Shown piece after piece: positions 1-7,906 of a stretch of 64,000 nt of DNA (positions are counted from its first letter, which is position 1; each line of letters opens with the position of its first letter). Location: NCBI RefSeq assembly GCF_036245645.1, contig NZ_BTPE01000011.1, positions 1 through 64,000 of the forward strand, read 5' to 3'. The DNA comes from Algoriphagus taiwanensis (GTDB lineage Bacteria; Bacteroidota; Bacteroidia; Cytophagales; Cyclobacteriaceae). A model generated the notes under the pieces. That model ran no database searches, was not told where the DNA came from, and worked only from the letters and a program-made list of their open reading frames with translations. The translations under genes were made by a program, and so were the position numbers.

Positions 1-434
1 TTTCCAGGTCTTCTTTGAGTTCTTCGTATCGTTCTCCATCGCTGAACCGATAGAGCTGGGTGAACTTGATCGTGTTGTCCCGGTACAAAATCAGGCATAA
101 ATCCCTGCTAAAATACGTGCCGTCAATGAGCAGGTTCACCCGCTCGGAAGGGTAGACACTCAGTATCGGCGGTTCTTTCAGATAGCCTTTAAAAAGCCGC
201 TGAATCGTGCTTTTGCTCATCCCAGTCTCAGAAACCAATTGATCAAAAGTACGCTTCCCAACTATCCACTTTTTAAACCAAACAAACTGGTTGCTTTTGG
301 CTACAGAGGGGTTGGAAACAGTGAACAGAATGCCGCAATTTTTACACTTATATCGCTGCTTGCCGGCCTGTTTTCCCCACTTGATTGAGTCAAGAAACCC
401 ACAGGCCCAGCACCGCTTTTTTTGAAGTTTTCAT
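1..434 (-). pseudogene. transposase N-terminal part, frame broken near the start, cut by window edge
   Basis: On the minus strand an open frame runs from about 428 to the window edge. It begins with a zinc-ribbon pattern (CWAC then CKNC about 20 residues later), followed by a helix-turn-helix-like stretch (MSKSTIQRLFKG) and the start of a probable catalytic domain (LLIDGTYF). The only nearby ATG (434-432) is in another frame: ATG AAA ACT TCA runs into a tract of seven A, and the transposase frame would be continuous only with six. A TGA closes the transposase frame just upstream. The gene may be inactive, use frameshifting or slippage at the A tract, or carry a sequencing error. The rest of the protein is outside the window. 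Confidence 0.6.
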
Positions 435-446
435 GAAACAAAAAAA

Positions 447-472
447 CCTTATTGAAACTGGTTTCAATAAGG
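447..472. terminator. perfect 12 bp inverted repeat upstream of the transposase
   Basis: CCTTATTGAAAC and GTTTCAATAAGG are perfect reverse complements separated by TG. On the minus strand the hairpin is followed at once by a T run, so it has the form of an intrinsic terminator. It lies about 12 bases before the transposase ATG and would stop transcripts arriving from the toxin-antitoxin side, a common way insertion sequences prevent read-through activation. Confidence 0.55.
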
Positions 473-532
473 CCCTTGTAAATAATTTATTATCAGATGA
501 TTAGATGGTGTTTCACCAACTATTTTTGACCA

Positions 533-712
533 TTAGATCTTGTTTAATTCTGGTACAACTCGGCCGATTTCCGGATGGATTGCAATCAGATTTTCTTTTT
601 CAAAAATTTGATCAACAAGCTGGTTTGAAAAGCTTACAGCAAAATCAGAGTAATATTCCTGAATTCTGTGAATGTCTTCAATCGCTTGTTTTGACCAAGT
701 TATTTTGACCAT
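533..712 (-). pseudogene. RelE/ParE-family toxin, truncated at the C-terminus
   Basis: The minus-strand frame gives 59 residues starting MVKITWSKQAIEDI with EYYSDFAVSFSNQLVDQIF and HPEIGRVVPELN, the familiar first two thirds of ParE-like toxins. Family members are usually 90-100 residues and continue with a conserved strand region after the GRVVPE motif. Here a TAA follows NKI and the sequence beyond in all frames does not resemble the family. The start overlaps the antitoxin end by 13 bases, normal for such pairs. The truncation abuts the insertion sequence, so disruption by its arrival is the likeliest cause. The remnant probably lacks activity. Confidence 0.65.
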
Positions 713-882
713 TCTTTGATCATGTTTTTGGCTTGATCGGAGGTGTAAGCTTCACCCTGCTCTGCCTGCTTGATCCCTGTTTCAATTTTGTTTAGTAGAA
801 TCAAACGATCCATCAATTCTTCAATTGAGAATTGATCAGGAAGTGATTTAATTGCTTCTATCGCTTTCTCTTTGGTAATCAT
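700..882 (-). CDS. antitoxin of a ParE-type module
   Basis: The 60-residue acidic protein begins MITKEKAIEAIKSLPDQFSIEELMDRLILLNKIE and ends with a helical tail (SDQAKNMIKEWSK). This matches the small addiction-module component family that is found before RelE/ParE toxins in Bacteroidota: an N-terminal helix-rich dimer part and a C-terminal toxin-binding helix. It is read with the truncated toxin and overlaps it. In intact modules the antitoxin neutralises the toxin and represses its own promoter; here it seems to be left without a working partner. Assignment rests on sequence style and on the neighbour. Confidence 0.65.
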   Translation of the reverse strand: MITKEKAIEAIKSLPDQFSIEELMDRLILLNKIETGIKQAEQGEAYTSDQAKNMIKEWSK

Positions 883-931
883 AAGTTTAGCTTTTGGTTA
901 ATTTAACGCCAAATATTCAATTTAAGCTAAT

Positions 932-1945
932 TCAAATAGTCATTATTCGTTTCCCAAACTCCTCCAAATGCTCGTCCCGGAAATCATGATGGGTTACAAA
1001 CCGGACTAAATCCGGACCGAATTTCACCGACTTGATATTTTGTTCAGCGAGCTTTTTCATGAATTCTTCAGGGGTCATTCCCTCCAATCGAGCAATCACG
1101 ATGTTGGTAGCCACCGGGAAAATCTCCGAAACTACAGGAAGCTTGCTTAGCATTTCTCCCAAAGCTCGGGCCCGGGCATGGTCTTCTTTCAGTCTTTTCA
1201 CTTGATGATCCAAAGCGTAAATCCCTGCTGCTGCGAGGAATCCTGCCTGACGCATTCCGCCCCCAAAGACCTTGCGGACTTTTCGTGCCCGCTTGATATC
1301 AGCTTTGGAACCCAAAAGCAAGGACCCCACCGGGCAACCCAGACCTTTGCTCAGGCAGATCGATATCGTATCAAACTGCGCTCCCCAATCTTTTGGACTT
1401 TCTCCGGTCTCAACCAAGGCATTGAACAATCTGGCTCCGTCCAAATGGAGTTTGATACCCTTTTCCTTGCACAGTTGAGCTATTGGCTTTATTTCCTCCA
1501 GCGTGTAAATGCTTCCTCCACCTTTGTTCATGGTATTTTCCAAAGAAACCAAGGTAGTCTCAGGCGCATGCACATCGTCGGGATTGATGGATTCGGCGAC
1601 ATGGGATGCTGTGATTTTTCCCAGATCTCCTTCCAGAAGCTTGACAGAAGCATGCGAATTGGCCATGATTCCGCCTCCTTCATAGAGATAGATGTGGGAG
1701 TATTTGTGGCAAATGACCTCAGTTTGAATTCGAGTGTGTAGTCGAATAGCAATCTGATTGGTCATGGTGCCGGAAGGACAGAAAAGTCCAGCCTCCATTC
1801 CAAAAAGTTGGGCGGCTTTTTCCTCCAAGGCATTGACTGTCGGATCTTCTCCAAACACATCATCGCCCACCGGGGCATTAAACATGGCTTCTTTCATTCC
1901 CAGTGTAGGCCGGGTGACGGTATCGCTTCTTAAATCAATAATCAT
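932..1945 (-). CDS. ltaE: low-specificity L-threonine aldolase
   Basis: This 337-residue cytoplasmic enzyme cleaves L-threonine or L-allo-threonine to glycine and acetaldehyde with pyridoxal phosphate. It begins MIIDLRSDTVTRPT, the signature N-terminus of the family. The PLP-binding region is visible: HLDGARLFNA at about 167-176 supplies the Asp169 and Arg172 equivalents, and SICLSKGLG places the Schiff-base lysine at 200. Length is normal. The start overlaps the stop of the upstream phosphodiesterase gene by four bases, so the two are probably one transcript. There is no sign of damage. Confidence 0.93.
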   Translation of the reverse strand: MIIDLRSDTVTRPTLGMKEAMFNAPVGDDVFGEDPTVNALEEKAAQLFGMEAGLFCPSGTMTNQIAIRLHTRIQTEVICHKYSHIYLYEGGGIMANSHASVKLLEGDLGKITASHVAESINPDDVHAPETTLVSLENTMNKGGGSIYTLEEIKPIAQLCKEKGIKLHLDGARLFNALVETGESPKDWGAQFDTISICLSKGLGCPVGSLLLGSKADIKRARKVRKVFGGGMRQAGFLAAAGIYALDHQVKRLKEDHARARALGEMLSKLPVVSEIFPVATNIVIARLEGMTPEEFMKKLAEQNIKSVKFGPDLVRFVTHHDFRDEHLEEFGKRIMTI

Positions 1946-2895
1946 CGGGTGAAATACTTTGCTTTTGAACTGTTGTTAGGAACTAAGGCCTGAATGGCTG
2001 CCGCAGCCTCTATGGGTCGGTCGGTGGCCAAAATATCGGCTCCATTTTGGATAAAACTGGCATACAATTGATCTCCCCGGGCCTCTGCACTTTGATCCAG
2101 GTTACCCAATACTCCCAAAATGGTGAAAACACCCCGGTCGTGAAGAGCTTTGTTAAACTCGGGAGTTCTCTCTGCCAATCCGGTAAAAGCAATCACCCGA
2201 TCCCAGGGAATGCCGGTTTCCTCCAGCCTTTGGATTTCCTCCTCGTTTCGGATAGTCACCGAAAGCATCAATTCAGGAGCGAGTGAGTTCAGCTTTTTGG
2301 CAGCGGGAAAAGTGTAGGAAATCAATGCCGCGTAGGCTTCGCTTTCCGTTTCCCTCACTTCTTCCACCACTTTCTCAAAAGGTACCGAGCGCTTGATGTC
2401 TACGGTGAGAAGGGCTTTTCCCTTGGACCAAAGCAAGGCTTCCTTCAAAGTGGGGATTTTGAATTCTGTCAGATTCCCATCATTGTCCTCCAAGAAGAGG
2501 CTTTGGAGGTATTCAAAAGTGACCTCATTGACTTTTCCGGTTCCGTTGGTGGTTCGGTCTAGGTCGTCGTCATGCATGAGAACCAAAACCGAATCCAAAG
2601 TCATGGCTACATCCAGCTCAATGACTGCAGGGGTGTATTTTAGGACGTTGTCAAAGGTCTCGATGGCATTTTCGGGAAAGCCTGGATAGGGTCCTCCTCG
2701 GTGGGCAGACACGAGGGGAATGCGGTCGGAAGCCCAATTGTAAAAGTCACGCGTCTCATCCAGATCGAATAAGCGGATTGCATGGGAGGCGGTTTCGGCT
2801 AAGGCTAGCTGCTCCTGCTTTGCTTGAGGGCTTTTGCAGGCAAAAATGAGAATTGAAAACAGAAAGAGAAAGGTCAAACCTCGGGTAGATCTCAT
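1942..2895 (-). CDS. glycerophosphodiester phosphodiesterase-family lipoprotein
   Basis: The 317-residue protein has a lipoprotein signal peptide (hydrophobic residues 8-19, then Cys20) and so should be anchored in an envelope membrane. The GDPD-type TIM barrel follows: AHRGG at about 64-68 supplies the first catalytic His-Arg, IELDV at 92-96 the Glu and Asp metal ligands, and MHDDDLDRTTNGTG the second His. Family enzymes hydrolyse glycerophosphodiesters to glycerol-3-phosphate and an alcohol. The substrate here is unknown; a role in phospholipid scavenging is an inference. It is the first gene of a two-gene unit with the aldolase. Confidence 0.88.
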   Translation of the reverse strand: MRSTRGLTFLFLFSILIFACKSPQAKQEQLALAETASHAIRLFDLDETRDFYNWASDRIPLVSAHRGGPYPGFPENAIETFDNVLKYTPAVIELDVAMTLDSVLVLMHDDDLDRTTNGTGKVNEVTFEYLQSLFLEDNDGNLTEFKIPTLKEALLWSKGKALLTVDIKRSVPFEKVVEEVRETESEAYAALISYTFPAAKKLNSLAPELMLSVTIRNEEEIQRLEETGIPWDRVIAFTGLAERTPEFNKALHDRGVFTILGVLGNLDQSAEARGDQLYASFIQNGADILATDRPIEAAAAIQALVPNNSSKAKYFTR

Positions 2896-3073
2896 AGGGT
2901 TCTTTTATTTTCTGCTAAATAGGAAGAAAGGAAGGGATAATAAAAATTGATTTTTTCAAATGGTGTATAGGAATTATCCCAGCAGCTTTCGCAAAAGTGG
3001 GATTTTGGCTTTTAGAATTGCCCGTTTTTCTCCAATTTCAAGGCACAATTCACCCTGAAATCCCCTGATTCTT

Positions 3074-4879
3074 TTGAATAGTACGAATCCAAGGAGCCTT
3101 TTCCTGTCAATGGTCCTTTTTGCCTTGACCTTTTGTCCTGCGCTATCTCAGGTAGCGCGGATGGATAGCCTCAAGCAGGTGCTTCAGAAAGGTGACTTGG
3201 AGGATACAGTTCGTGTAGCTCTCCTAATTGAACTCTGCGAGGCAAGCACCTTTATGGAGGAACAGGGAGGAAAGTATTTTGCAGAACAAGCGTTGGAGAT
3301 TTCCACTCGGATCAACTATCCATTAGGGATGGGGCTGGCCAATAACTCCATCGGTGCCTACTACCTGCAAGTGGGAGATTTGGAAAAGGCGCTCTCTTTT
3401 GTCCTTGAGGCTGAGCGGGTATACCTTGAAGCTGGTGGGTTTGGAAAAAACCTTCTCGCGGTGTACAACAATCTTGGCATCATTTACAACCGAACAGGTG
3501 ATACCCGTAAGGCGATTTCTGTGTATAAGAACGCTATTCAACTTGCCGAAAGGGAAAAAATGCTTCAAAGTCAGGCGATTTTGTACAATAACCTAGGGTC
3601 TGCTTACGACAAGCTTCAGGTTTATGACAGCGCACTTTGGGCCTTTGGCCGGGTGGAAGAAGTCAGTAGGGAAGGAGGAATTGAGGTAGGCATTATGATG
3701 GCAAAAAGCAATCTGGGCTCAGTTTATTTTTCTTTGGGAGATTTGCCCCGCTCGGAAGAGGAGTATCTCACTGGACTGAAAATCGCCGAAGAGGGACAAT
3801 ACACGAGGAATATCGCCACTATCCTCTTGGGCTTGGCGGATGTGTATGCCGGGCAAAATCAACTCAGGGAATCGGAAGCTTACTATCAGCGAGGAATCAA
3901 AATAGCCGAGGAGATTCAGGCCTTGCCCTTAATTCAGGACGGGTACGAGGGCTTGGCTCAGGTGCAGGAGAAAAGCGGAAAACTAGCCTTGGCTTTGGAT
4001 TCCTTCCGGAAGTGGCAGCAGGCCAAGGACAGTATTTTTTCATTGGAAAAAGCTCAAACACTGGAGGAGCTTAAAGTGAGATATGAATCGGAAAAGAAAG
4101 AATCGGAAATCCTCGCTCTTTCCCAACAAAATGAAATTCAAAGCCTGGAACTGACCCAGAAGAATCAGTTGCTCTGGTTTGGCGGGATAGGAGTACTTCT
4201 TATCGCAGGTTTGGGATATAGCTATTACCAACGGAAAAAGCTTAAATCCGAAGCCCAGATGGCGGAGTTGGAGCAGCGGTTTCTCCGCTCTCAACTCAAT
4301 CCCCACTTCATCTTCAATGCTCTTTCATCCATCCAAAACTTTATGCTCAAATCCGAGGGGGCATTGGCTTCCCGGTATTTGGGGAAGTTTTCCAAGCTGA
4401 TGCGCCAAGTATTGGAAAATTCCCGAGAGGAATACATCCTACTCGAGGAGGAAATACGCATGCTGGAAAATTACTTGGAGATCCAAAAGATTCTTCTGCA
4501 AAAGGAATTTGACTATTCGATCGAGTGCTTGGGGGCCTTGGATTCCGGGCAGATATCCATTCCTCCTATGTTTGTGCAGCCTTTTTTGGAAAATGCCATT
4601 CAGCACGGATTGAAGGAGACCGGAGGGAAAATTGAAGTGGAGTTTAGCCTTGCCGGGGAGTATGTGGAGATTATTGTCAAAGACAATGGCGTGGGAATCC
4701 TTTCTGCTTTCCAAGCAAAAGAAAGCCATCGCTCCCTAGCCACTTCCATCATCAGGGAACGGATAGACAACTACAATAGGAAGCTGAAAAATCAAATTCA
4801 GCTCAATCTATTGGATCGATCCGAACGTAAAGAGCAGGGAACAGAAGTCCAGCTTTTGGTTCCTTATTTATCAAACTGA
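3074..4879 (+). CDS. TPR-containing LytS-type sensor histidine kinase
   Basis: The 601-residue membrane kinase starts with a signal peptide (to about residue 25, ending PALSQ) and a periplasmic array of TPR repeats (about 60-320, e.g. AVYNNLGIIYNRTGD). A coiled stretch follows, then one membrane segment at about 366-386 and a cytoplasmic His_kinase domain. The phospho-accepting His is 411 in QLNPHFIFNALSSIQN; the N box is near 500-515 (FLENAIQHGLKE) and the glycine box is DNGVGI. This is the usual Bacteroidota LytS/YehU form. Translation probably begins at TTG 3074, since this gives a proper signal peptide; ATG 3110 is an alternative. The response regulator follows seven bases later. The stimulus is unknown. 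Confidence 0.9.
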   Translation: MNSTNPRSLFLSMVLFALTFCPALSQVARMDSLKQVLQKGDLEDTVRVALLIELCEASTFMEEQGGKYFAEQALEISTRINYPLGMGLANNSIGAYYLQVGDLEKALSFVLEAERVYLEAGGFGKNLLAVYNNLGIIYNRTGDTRKAISVYKNAIQLAEREKMLQSQAILYNNLGSAYDKLQVYDSALWAFGRVEEVSREGGIEVGIMMAKSNLGSVYFSLGDLPRSEEEYLTGLKIAEEGQYTRNIATILLGLADVYAGQNQLRESEAYYQRGIKIAEEIQALPLIQDGYEGLAQVQEKSGKLALALDSFRKWQQAKDSIFSLEKAQTLEELKVRYESEKKESEILALSQQNEIQSLELTQKNQLLWFGGIGVLLIAGLGYSYYQRKKLKSEAQMAELEQRFLRSQLNPHFIFNALSSIQNFMLKSEGALASRYLGKFSKLMRQVLENSREEYILLEEEIRMLENYLEIQKILLQKEFDYSIECLGALDSGQISIPPMFVQPFLENAIQHGLKETGGKIEVEFSLAGEYVEIIVKDNGVGILSAFQAKESHRSLATSIIRERIDNYNRKLKNQIQLNLLDRSERKEQGTEVQLLVPYLSN

Positions 4880-4886
4880 CTCGCAG

Positions 4887-5621
4887 ATGAAAGCCATAAT
4901 CATAGATGACCAGTCCCACATCCGGGGAAATCTCAAATTGCTTCTTCGGGAATTTACTCCTGAGGTAGAGGTGGTGGCAGAAGCTGACGGTGTCAGGTCC
5001 GGGTTGGAATGCCTGAAAGAAAATCCGGCCGATCTGGTTTTTTTGGATATCGAGATGGCTGATGGTACCGGGTTTGATTTACTCAATCTGATAAAGAAGC
5101 GGACATTCCGGGTCATTTTTGTGACCGGGCATGAAGGGTATGCCATCCGGGCCTTTCGGGTCTCGGCGATAGACTACCTTCTCAAGCCAGTAGATCCGGA
5201 TGATTTGGTGGAGGCAGTGGCCAAAGCAAAAAACCAAAAGCCCATTGAGGATTTTCAGGTAGAAGAGGCGATGCTTGCCCAAAAGGAGGAAAAAGTAAGA
5301 CAGCTGGTGCTTTCCGATGCCGAAAATGTCTATCGGGTACAGGTGGAGGAAATCATCCGCTGCCAGTCTGAGGACAATTACACCCGGTTTTTTCTCTCTG
5401 ACGGAAGAAAATTGCTGATTTCCAAGACCCTGAAGGAGTTTGCGGAGCTGTTGGAGAAATCCGGGTTTTTCCGATGCCATCAGTCCCATCTGATCAATTT
5501 GGCCTTTTTTGACCACTTGGATAAGCGGGATGGTGGGACAATTTATCTTAAAGACGGAAGCCCGGTACCTTTGGCCACCCGCAAAAAAGAGCAATTGCTT
5601 CAGGCCCTTCGCGAGGCCTGA
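4887..5621 (+). CDS. LytTR-family response regulator
   Basis: The 244-residue regulator has a receiver domain (1-120) with the acidic pair Asp7/Asp8, the phospho-acceptor Asp54 in FLDIEMADG, and Lys100 in YLLKP. A C-terminal LytTR DNA-binding domain (about 135-240) shows IIRCQSEDNYTRFFL and FFRCHQSHLINL. It is paired with the upstream kinase, which should phosphorylate it so that it binds promoter DNA. Targets cannot be read from the window, but such regulators often act on nearby genes. Confidence 0.93.
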   Translation: MKAIIIDDQSHIRGNLKLLLREFTPEVEVVAEADGVRSGLECLKENPADLVFLDIEMADGTGFDLLNLIKKRTFRVIFVTGHEGYAIRAFRVSAIDYLLKPVDPDDLVEAVAKAKNQKPIEDFQVEEAMLAQKEEKVRQLVLSDAENVYRVQVEEIIRCQSEDNYTRFFLSDGRKLLISKTLKEFAELLEKSGFFRCHQSHLINLAFFDHLDKRDGGTIYLKDGSPVPLATRKKEQLLQALREA

Positions 5622-5706
5622 TTTTCAGATTCTATCCCGTAGTATTCACTTTCTCAAGATATCCCCGCAAATTCTCATTTGGCAGAATTGAGGTGATTTT
5701 TAGGGC

Positions 5707-5714
5707 TATTTTTG
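5707..5714 (+). promoter_or_regulatory. possible Bacteroidota -7 element before a small ORF
   Basis: TATTTTTG fits the TAnnTTTG consensus exactly. A TTG lies 16 bases upstream (5688-5690), closer than the preferred 19-21, so the -33 part is poor. It would start transcription near 5720, about 17 bases before the 33-residue ORF at 5737. Confidence 0.3.
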
Positions 5715-5736
5715 AAACATCAATAAAGGATAGCAG

Positions 5737-5838
5737 ATGGACATGGCTCTCAAAACTTTCTTCAAACAGGTTATTTGGTTGGGGTTCTATTTGGCCATCG
5801 TGTTTTCCTTAAACCACTTTTTCCATCTTTTTTTCTGA
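5737..5838 (+). CDS. candidate small membrane peptide, 33 residues
   Basis: ATG at 5737 opens a 33-codon frame for a very hydrophobic peptide: a short start MDMALKTFFKQ followed by one predicted membrane span (VIWLGFYLAIVFSL) and an aromatic tail (NHFFHLFF). AAGGA sits about 10 bases upstream of the ATG and a TAnnTTTG element lies before it. It occupies the gap between the LytTR regulator and a convergent DUF2721 gene. No family is recognised. A frame this short can occur by chance in AT-rich spacer DNA, so this is only a candidate. Confidence 0.3.
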   Translation: MDMALKTFFKQVIWLGFYLAIVFSLNHFFHLFF

Positions 5839-5893
5839 CAGCAAAACTGCATCAAACAGGGGTGTATTGGGCAGATTTTTTAACCTGATCTTT

Positions 5894-6346
5894 TTATTCC
5901 TTTTTCTGTTCCTTTCGGAAAAAGGCATCCAATCCACTCTTTCTTTTTTCAAAAATTTCTTCCATATCCGACAGTTCCAGATTGAGTGCTTTGGTGGATA
6001 TCTGAATTTCTACCAAGGAGATCCCCAAGGACACCAAAAGAGAAATCATACTCGCCACAAAAACCCAATTGGCTGCTGCGGTATATCCCTGAAAGAGCAA
6101 AAACATACAGATTACGCACATCAGAAAGCTGAATACCCCAAAAAGCTGCATGTTTTTGATGAGTGTTAATCTTCTTCGAAGGTTGTGAATCTGCTCCACG
6201 ATGATTTCCTGATCGGGTTCCTTGAGGTAGTTTTTATGCAGCCCTCGAATCAGGGTGGCGATGGCTAAAAACCGGTTGGTAAATGCCAGCATCAGCAAAG
6301 TGATGGCAGAAAAAAGCAGGGCAGGAGTGGAGAGTTGGAGTTCCAT
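5894..6346 (-). CDS. DUF2721-family membrane protein
   Basis: The 150-residue protein has three predicted membrane segments (about 8-28, 66-84 and 91-112). The first is followed by a basic cytoplasmic loop (HNLRRRLTLIKNMQLFG), and the C-terminal tail is charged (LELSDMEEIFEKR). The pattern, especially RRRLTLI before helix two, is that of the DUF2721 family of small bacterial inner-membrane proteins, which has no known function. It stands alone on the minus strand, convergent with the LytTR regulator. Confidence 0.75.
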   Translation of the reverse strand: MELQLSTPALLFSAITLLMLAFTNRFLAIATLIRGLHKNYLKEPDQEIIVEQIHNLRRRLTLIKNMQLFGVFSFLMCVICMFLLFQGYTAAANWVFVASMISLLVSLGISLVEIQISTKALNLELSDMEEIFEKRKSGLDAFFRKEQKKE

Positions 6347-6399
6347 AGAATTAAGAAAGTGCTTTCAGGAGGGGTAAGTTCAGAAAAAGGGATGAAAAA

Positions 6400-6423
6400 A
6401 GCCTGCTCTTTTCAAAGCAGGCT
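6400..6423 (-). terminator. intrinsic terminator after the anti-sigma gene
   Basis: AGCCTGCT and AGCAGGCT form an 8 bp perfect stem with an 8-base loop. On the minus strand it is followed by six T, 20-odd bases beyond the anti-sigma stop. Confidence 0.75.
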
Positions 6424-6444
6424 GAATATGAATTTCATTTTTCC

Positions 6445-7278
6445 TTATGCTACTTCTCCCAGCACGACGAGTTTTTCTAATGTCGGAGACTGAGACCCGC
6501 CTTTCGGTTCGATGGTGATTGCAAAAGCACCCGCTTCTGCCACGGCTTGCATTTGTTGAAGCGTAAATTTTTCACCCGGATTCACTAGACCGATTCCGAC
6601 AGGACCATCTTTTCCGATCGCCCAAAGCTGATAGTCAAATTCAGCAGATAGTGAATTCAAGTTATTCACAGCTACGAAGACTTCCTGTGCCTTTTGATCC
6701 CAGAAGACATCTACTTTGGCGTCTTTTTGCATGGGAAGGGCTTCCCCTTTCATTTCCACTCTTCGGAAATCACCAGCTACCAGGCGGTCCAAACGGGAAT
6801 CGGTCTCCTCGTATTGAAGCTTGACTTGGTTCAGATTTTCGGCCAATACCTGCTGGTCTTGAAGGAGCGCAGTGAATTTCTGATCTGTTTCGTAGAATTT
6901 GCCTGCAAAGTAAATCGCAGCTGCACTGGCTAGAATTGCTACCAAGGATGCTGCTACTGCAAAGGACTTCCAAGGGCTAAGCTTGACAACCTTGGTCTCA
7001 ACAGGTGCAGGATTTGGCATTGGAGCTGCTTTCGGAGCCTCTTCTTCCTTGAAATCTTCTTCCAGGGAAGCGAAGATTTTCTTTTTGACTTGAGCTGAAG
7101 GAAATTTTCCTGTCAGGTTGTCAAATGCAAACATAGCCTCTTCCAAAGCATCCAGTTCCTGCTGGATTTCCGGATGGGCTTTGGCCATAGCGATCACTTC
7201 CTCTCGCTCACGCTCGGTCAACTCTCCCAGCAGGAAGAGCTCCAGTTTGCCTGATTCGATGTATTCTTGGATGTTCAC
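6445..7278 (-). CDS. anti-sigma factor, RskA-like
   Basis: The 277-residue single-pass membrane protein pairs with the ECF sigma factor just upstream, one base apart. Residues 1-75 form a cytoplasmic anti-sigma domain (EYIESGKLELFLLGELTERE resembles the start of SigK regulators). An Ala/Pro-rich linker follows, then one membrane helix at about 105-126, a short coiled region and a periplasmic RskA-type domain (LWAIGKDGPVGIGLVNPG). Family members hold their sigma factor at the membrane until released by a signal, often by regulated proteolysis. The signal here is unknown. Confidence 0.85.
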   Translation of the reverse strand: MNIQEYIESGKLELFLLGELTEREREEVIAMAKAHPEIQQELDALEEAMFAFDNLTGKFPSAQVKKKIFASLEEDFKEEEAPKAAPMPNPAPVETKVVKLSPWKSFAVAASLVAILASAAAIYFAGKFYETDQKFTALLQDQQVLAENLNQVKLQYEETDSRLDRLVAGDFRRVEMKGEALPMQKDAKVDVFWDQKAQEVFVAVNNLNSLSAEFDYQLWAIGKDGPVGIGLVNPGEKFTLQQMQAVAEAGAFAITIEPKGGSQSPTLEKLVVLGEVA

Positions 7279-7279
7279 G

Positions 7280-7813
7280 CTAGATTTTTTCTAAATTCTT
7301 CTTCAATACTTGTAATGCTGCCCGGACTCGGGATTTAACCGTGCCGAGAGGGATGTCAAATTCTTCCGAGATTTCCGAGTGGGTATAGCCTTGGAAGTAA
7401 ATATACTCGATTATAAACTTTTGATCGGCAGTGAGTTGGTTCATCAATTCCCTCACGCCAATTCCTTCTACATGCTCCAAGGTTCCTGACTGACTTTCGA
7501 TTCCAAATACGAAGTCATCAATGGCATTGGTTTTTCCGGTTTGGGAAATTTCTTTGGATCTAAGTTTATCAATGGCGGAATTCCTGCAAATATTGGCCAT
7601 CCAGGTGTATAAGCGGCCTTTGGACTCTTCGTAGGAGTCAATCTTTCTCGTGATTTTGATAAAGGAATCGTGAAAAACCTCCTCGGCAATATCGTGGTCG
7701 GAGATGATTCGAAGAATTACCCCCATGAGGGCACGGGAATACTTTTCGTAGAGGTATTCAGTAGTCTGCCGGTTTCGTGCCCTTAGGCCTGCTATGATTT
7801 CTTCTTCCTGCAA
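7280..7813 (-). CDS. ECF RNA polymerase sigma factor, SigK-like
   Basis: The 177-residue sigma factor carries region 2 (EEVFHDSFIKITRKIDSYEE, then GRLYTWMANICRNSAIDKLR) and region 4 (FIIEYIYFQGYTHSEISEEF with helix-turn-helix DIPLGTVKSRVRAALQVL). Regions 1 and 3 are absent, as usual for group 4 factors. It is the first gene of a two-gene unit with its anti-sigma partner. The start given is TTG at 7813; the frame is open a further 10 codons upstream without ATG, so the true start could lie a little earlier. Confidence 0.9.
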   Translation of the reverse strand: MQEEEIIAGLRARNRQTTEYLYEKYSRALMGVILRIISDHDIAEEVFHDSFIKITRKIDSYEESKGRLYTWMANICRNSAIDKLRSKEISQTGKTNAIDDFVFGIESQSGTLEHVEGIGVRELMNQLTADQKFIIEYIYFQGYTHSEISEEFDIPLGTVKSRVRAALQVLKKNLEKI

Positions 7814-7851
7814 AAGTTGGTCAATTGTGATGTTAAAGCGTTAAAAGTAAA

Positions 7852-7880
7852 ACACCGGGCCAAATGTTTGGTCCCGGTGT
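7852..7880 (-). terminator. intrinsic terminator after lpd
   Basis: ACACCGGG (7852-7859) pairs with CCCGGTGT (7873-7880), and CCAAA/TTTGG extends the stem inward with one bulge. On the minus strand it is followed by TTTTACTTTT, 27 bases past the dihydrolipoyl dehydrogenase stop. Confidence 0.8.
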
Positions 7881-7906
7881 CTGATTATTTTCAAAATATT
7901 ATCAAA

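Larger units (their letters stand above)
1..540. mobile_element. insertion sequence, right part only (boundary approximate)
   Basis: The window opens inside a transposase read on the minus strand. The element seems to end somewhere between the hairpin at 447-472 and about 540, where the neighbouring toxin frame loses its family-like sequence. No terminal inverted repeat or target duplication could be fixed because the other end lies outside the window. The transposase resembles the Bacteroidota group with an N-terminal zinc ribbon often labelled IS256 variant Zn-binding type; the family name is from memory. Confidence 0.55.

Noticed and set aside
505..708. 67-codon plus-strand frame
   Set aside because: It is opposite the ParE-like remnant, whose sequence matches a known family.
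521..713. Direct repeat of ACCATT-type words (521-534 and 701-713) as target duplications
   Set aside because: The two 13-14 base strings differ by an insertion and both fall within or beside toxin sequence; they do not bracket a defined element.
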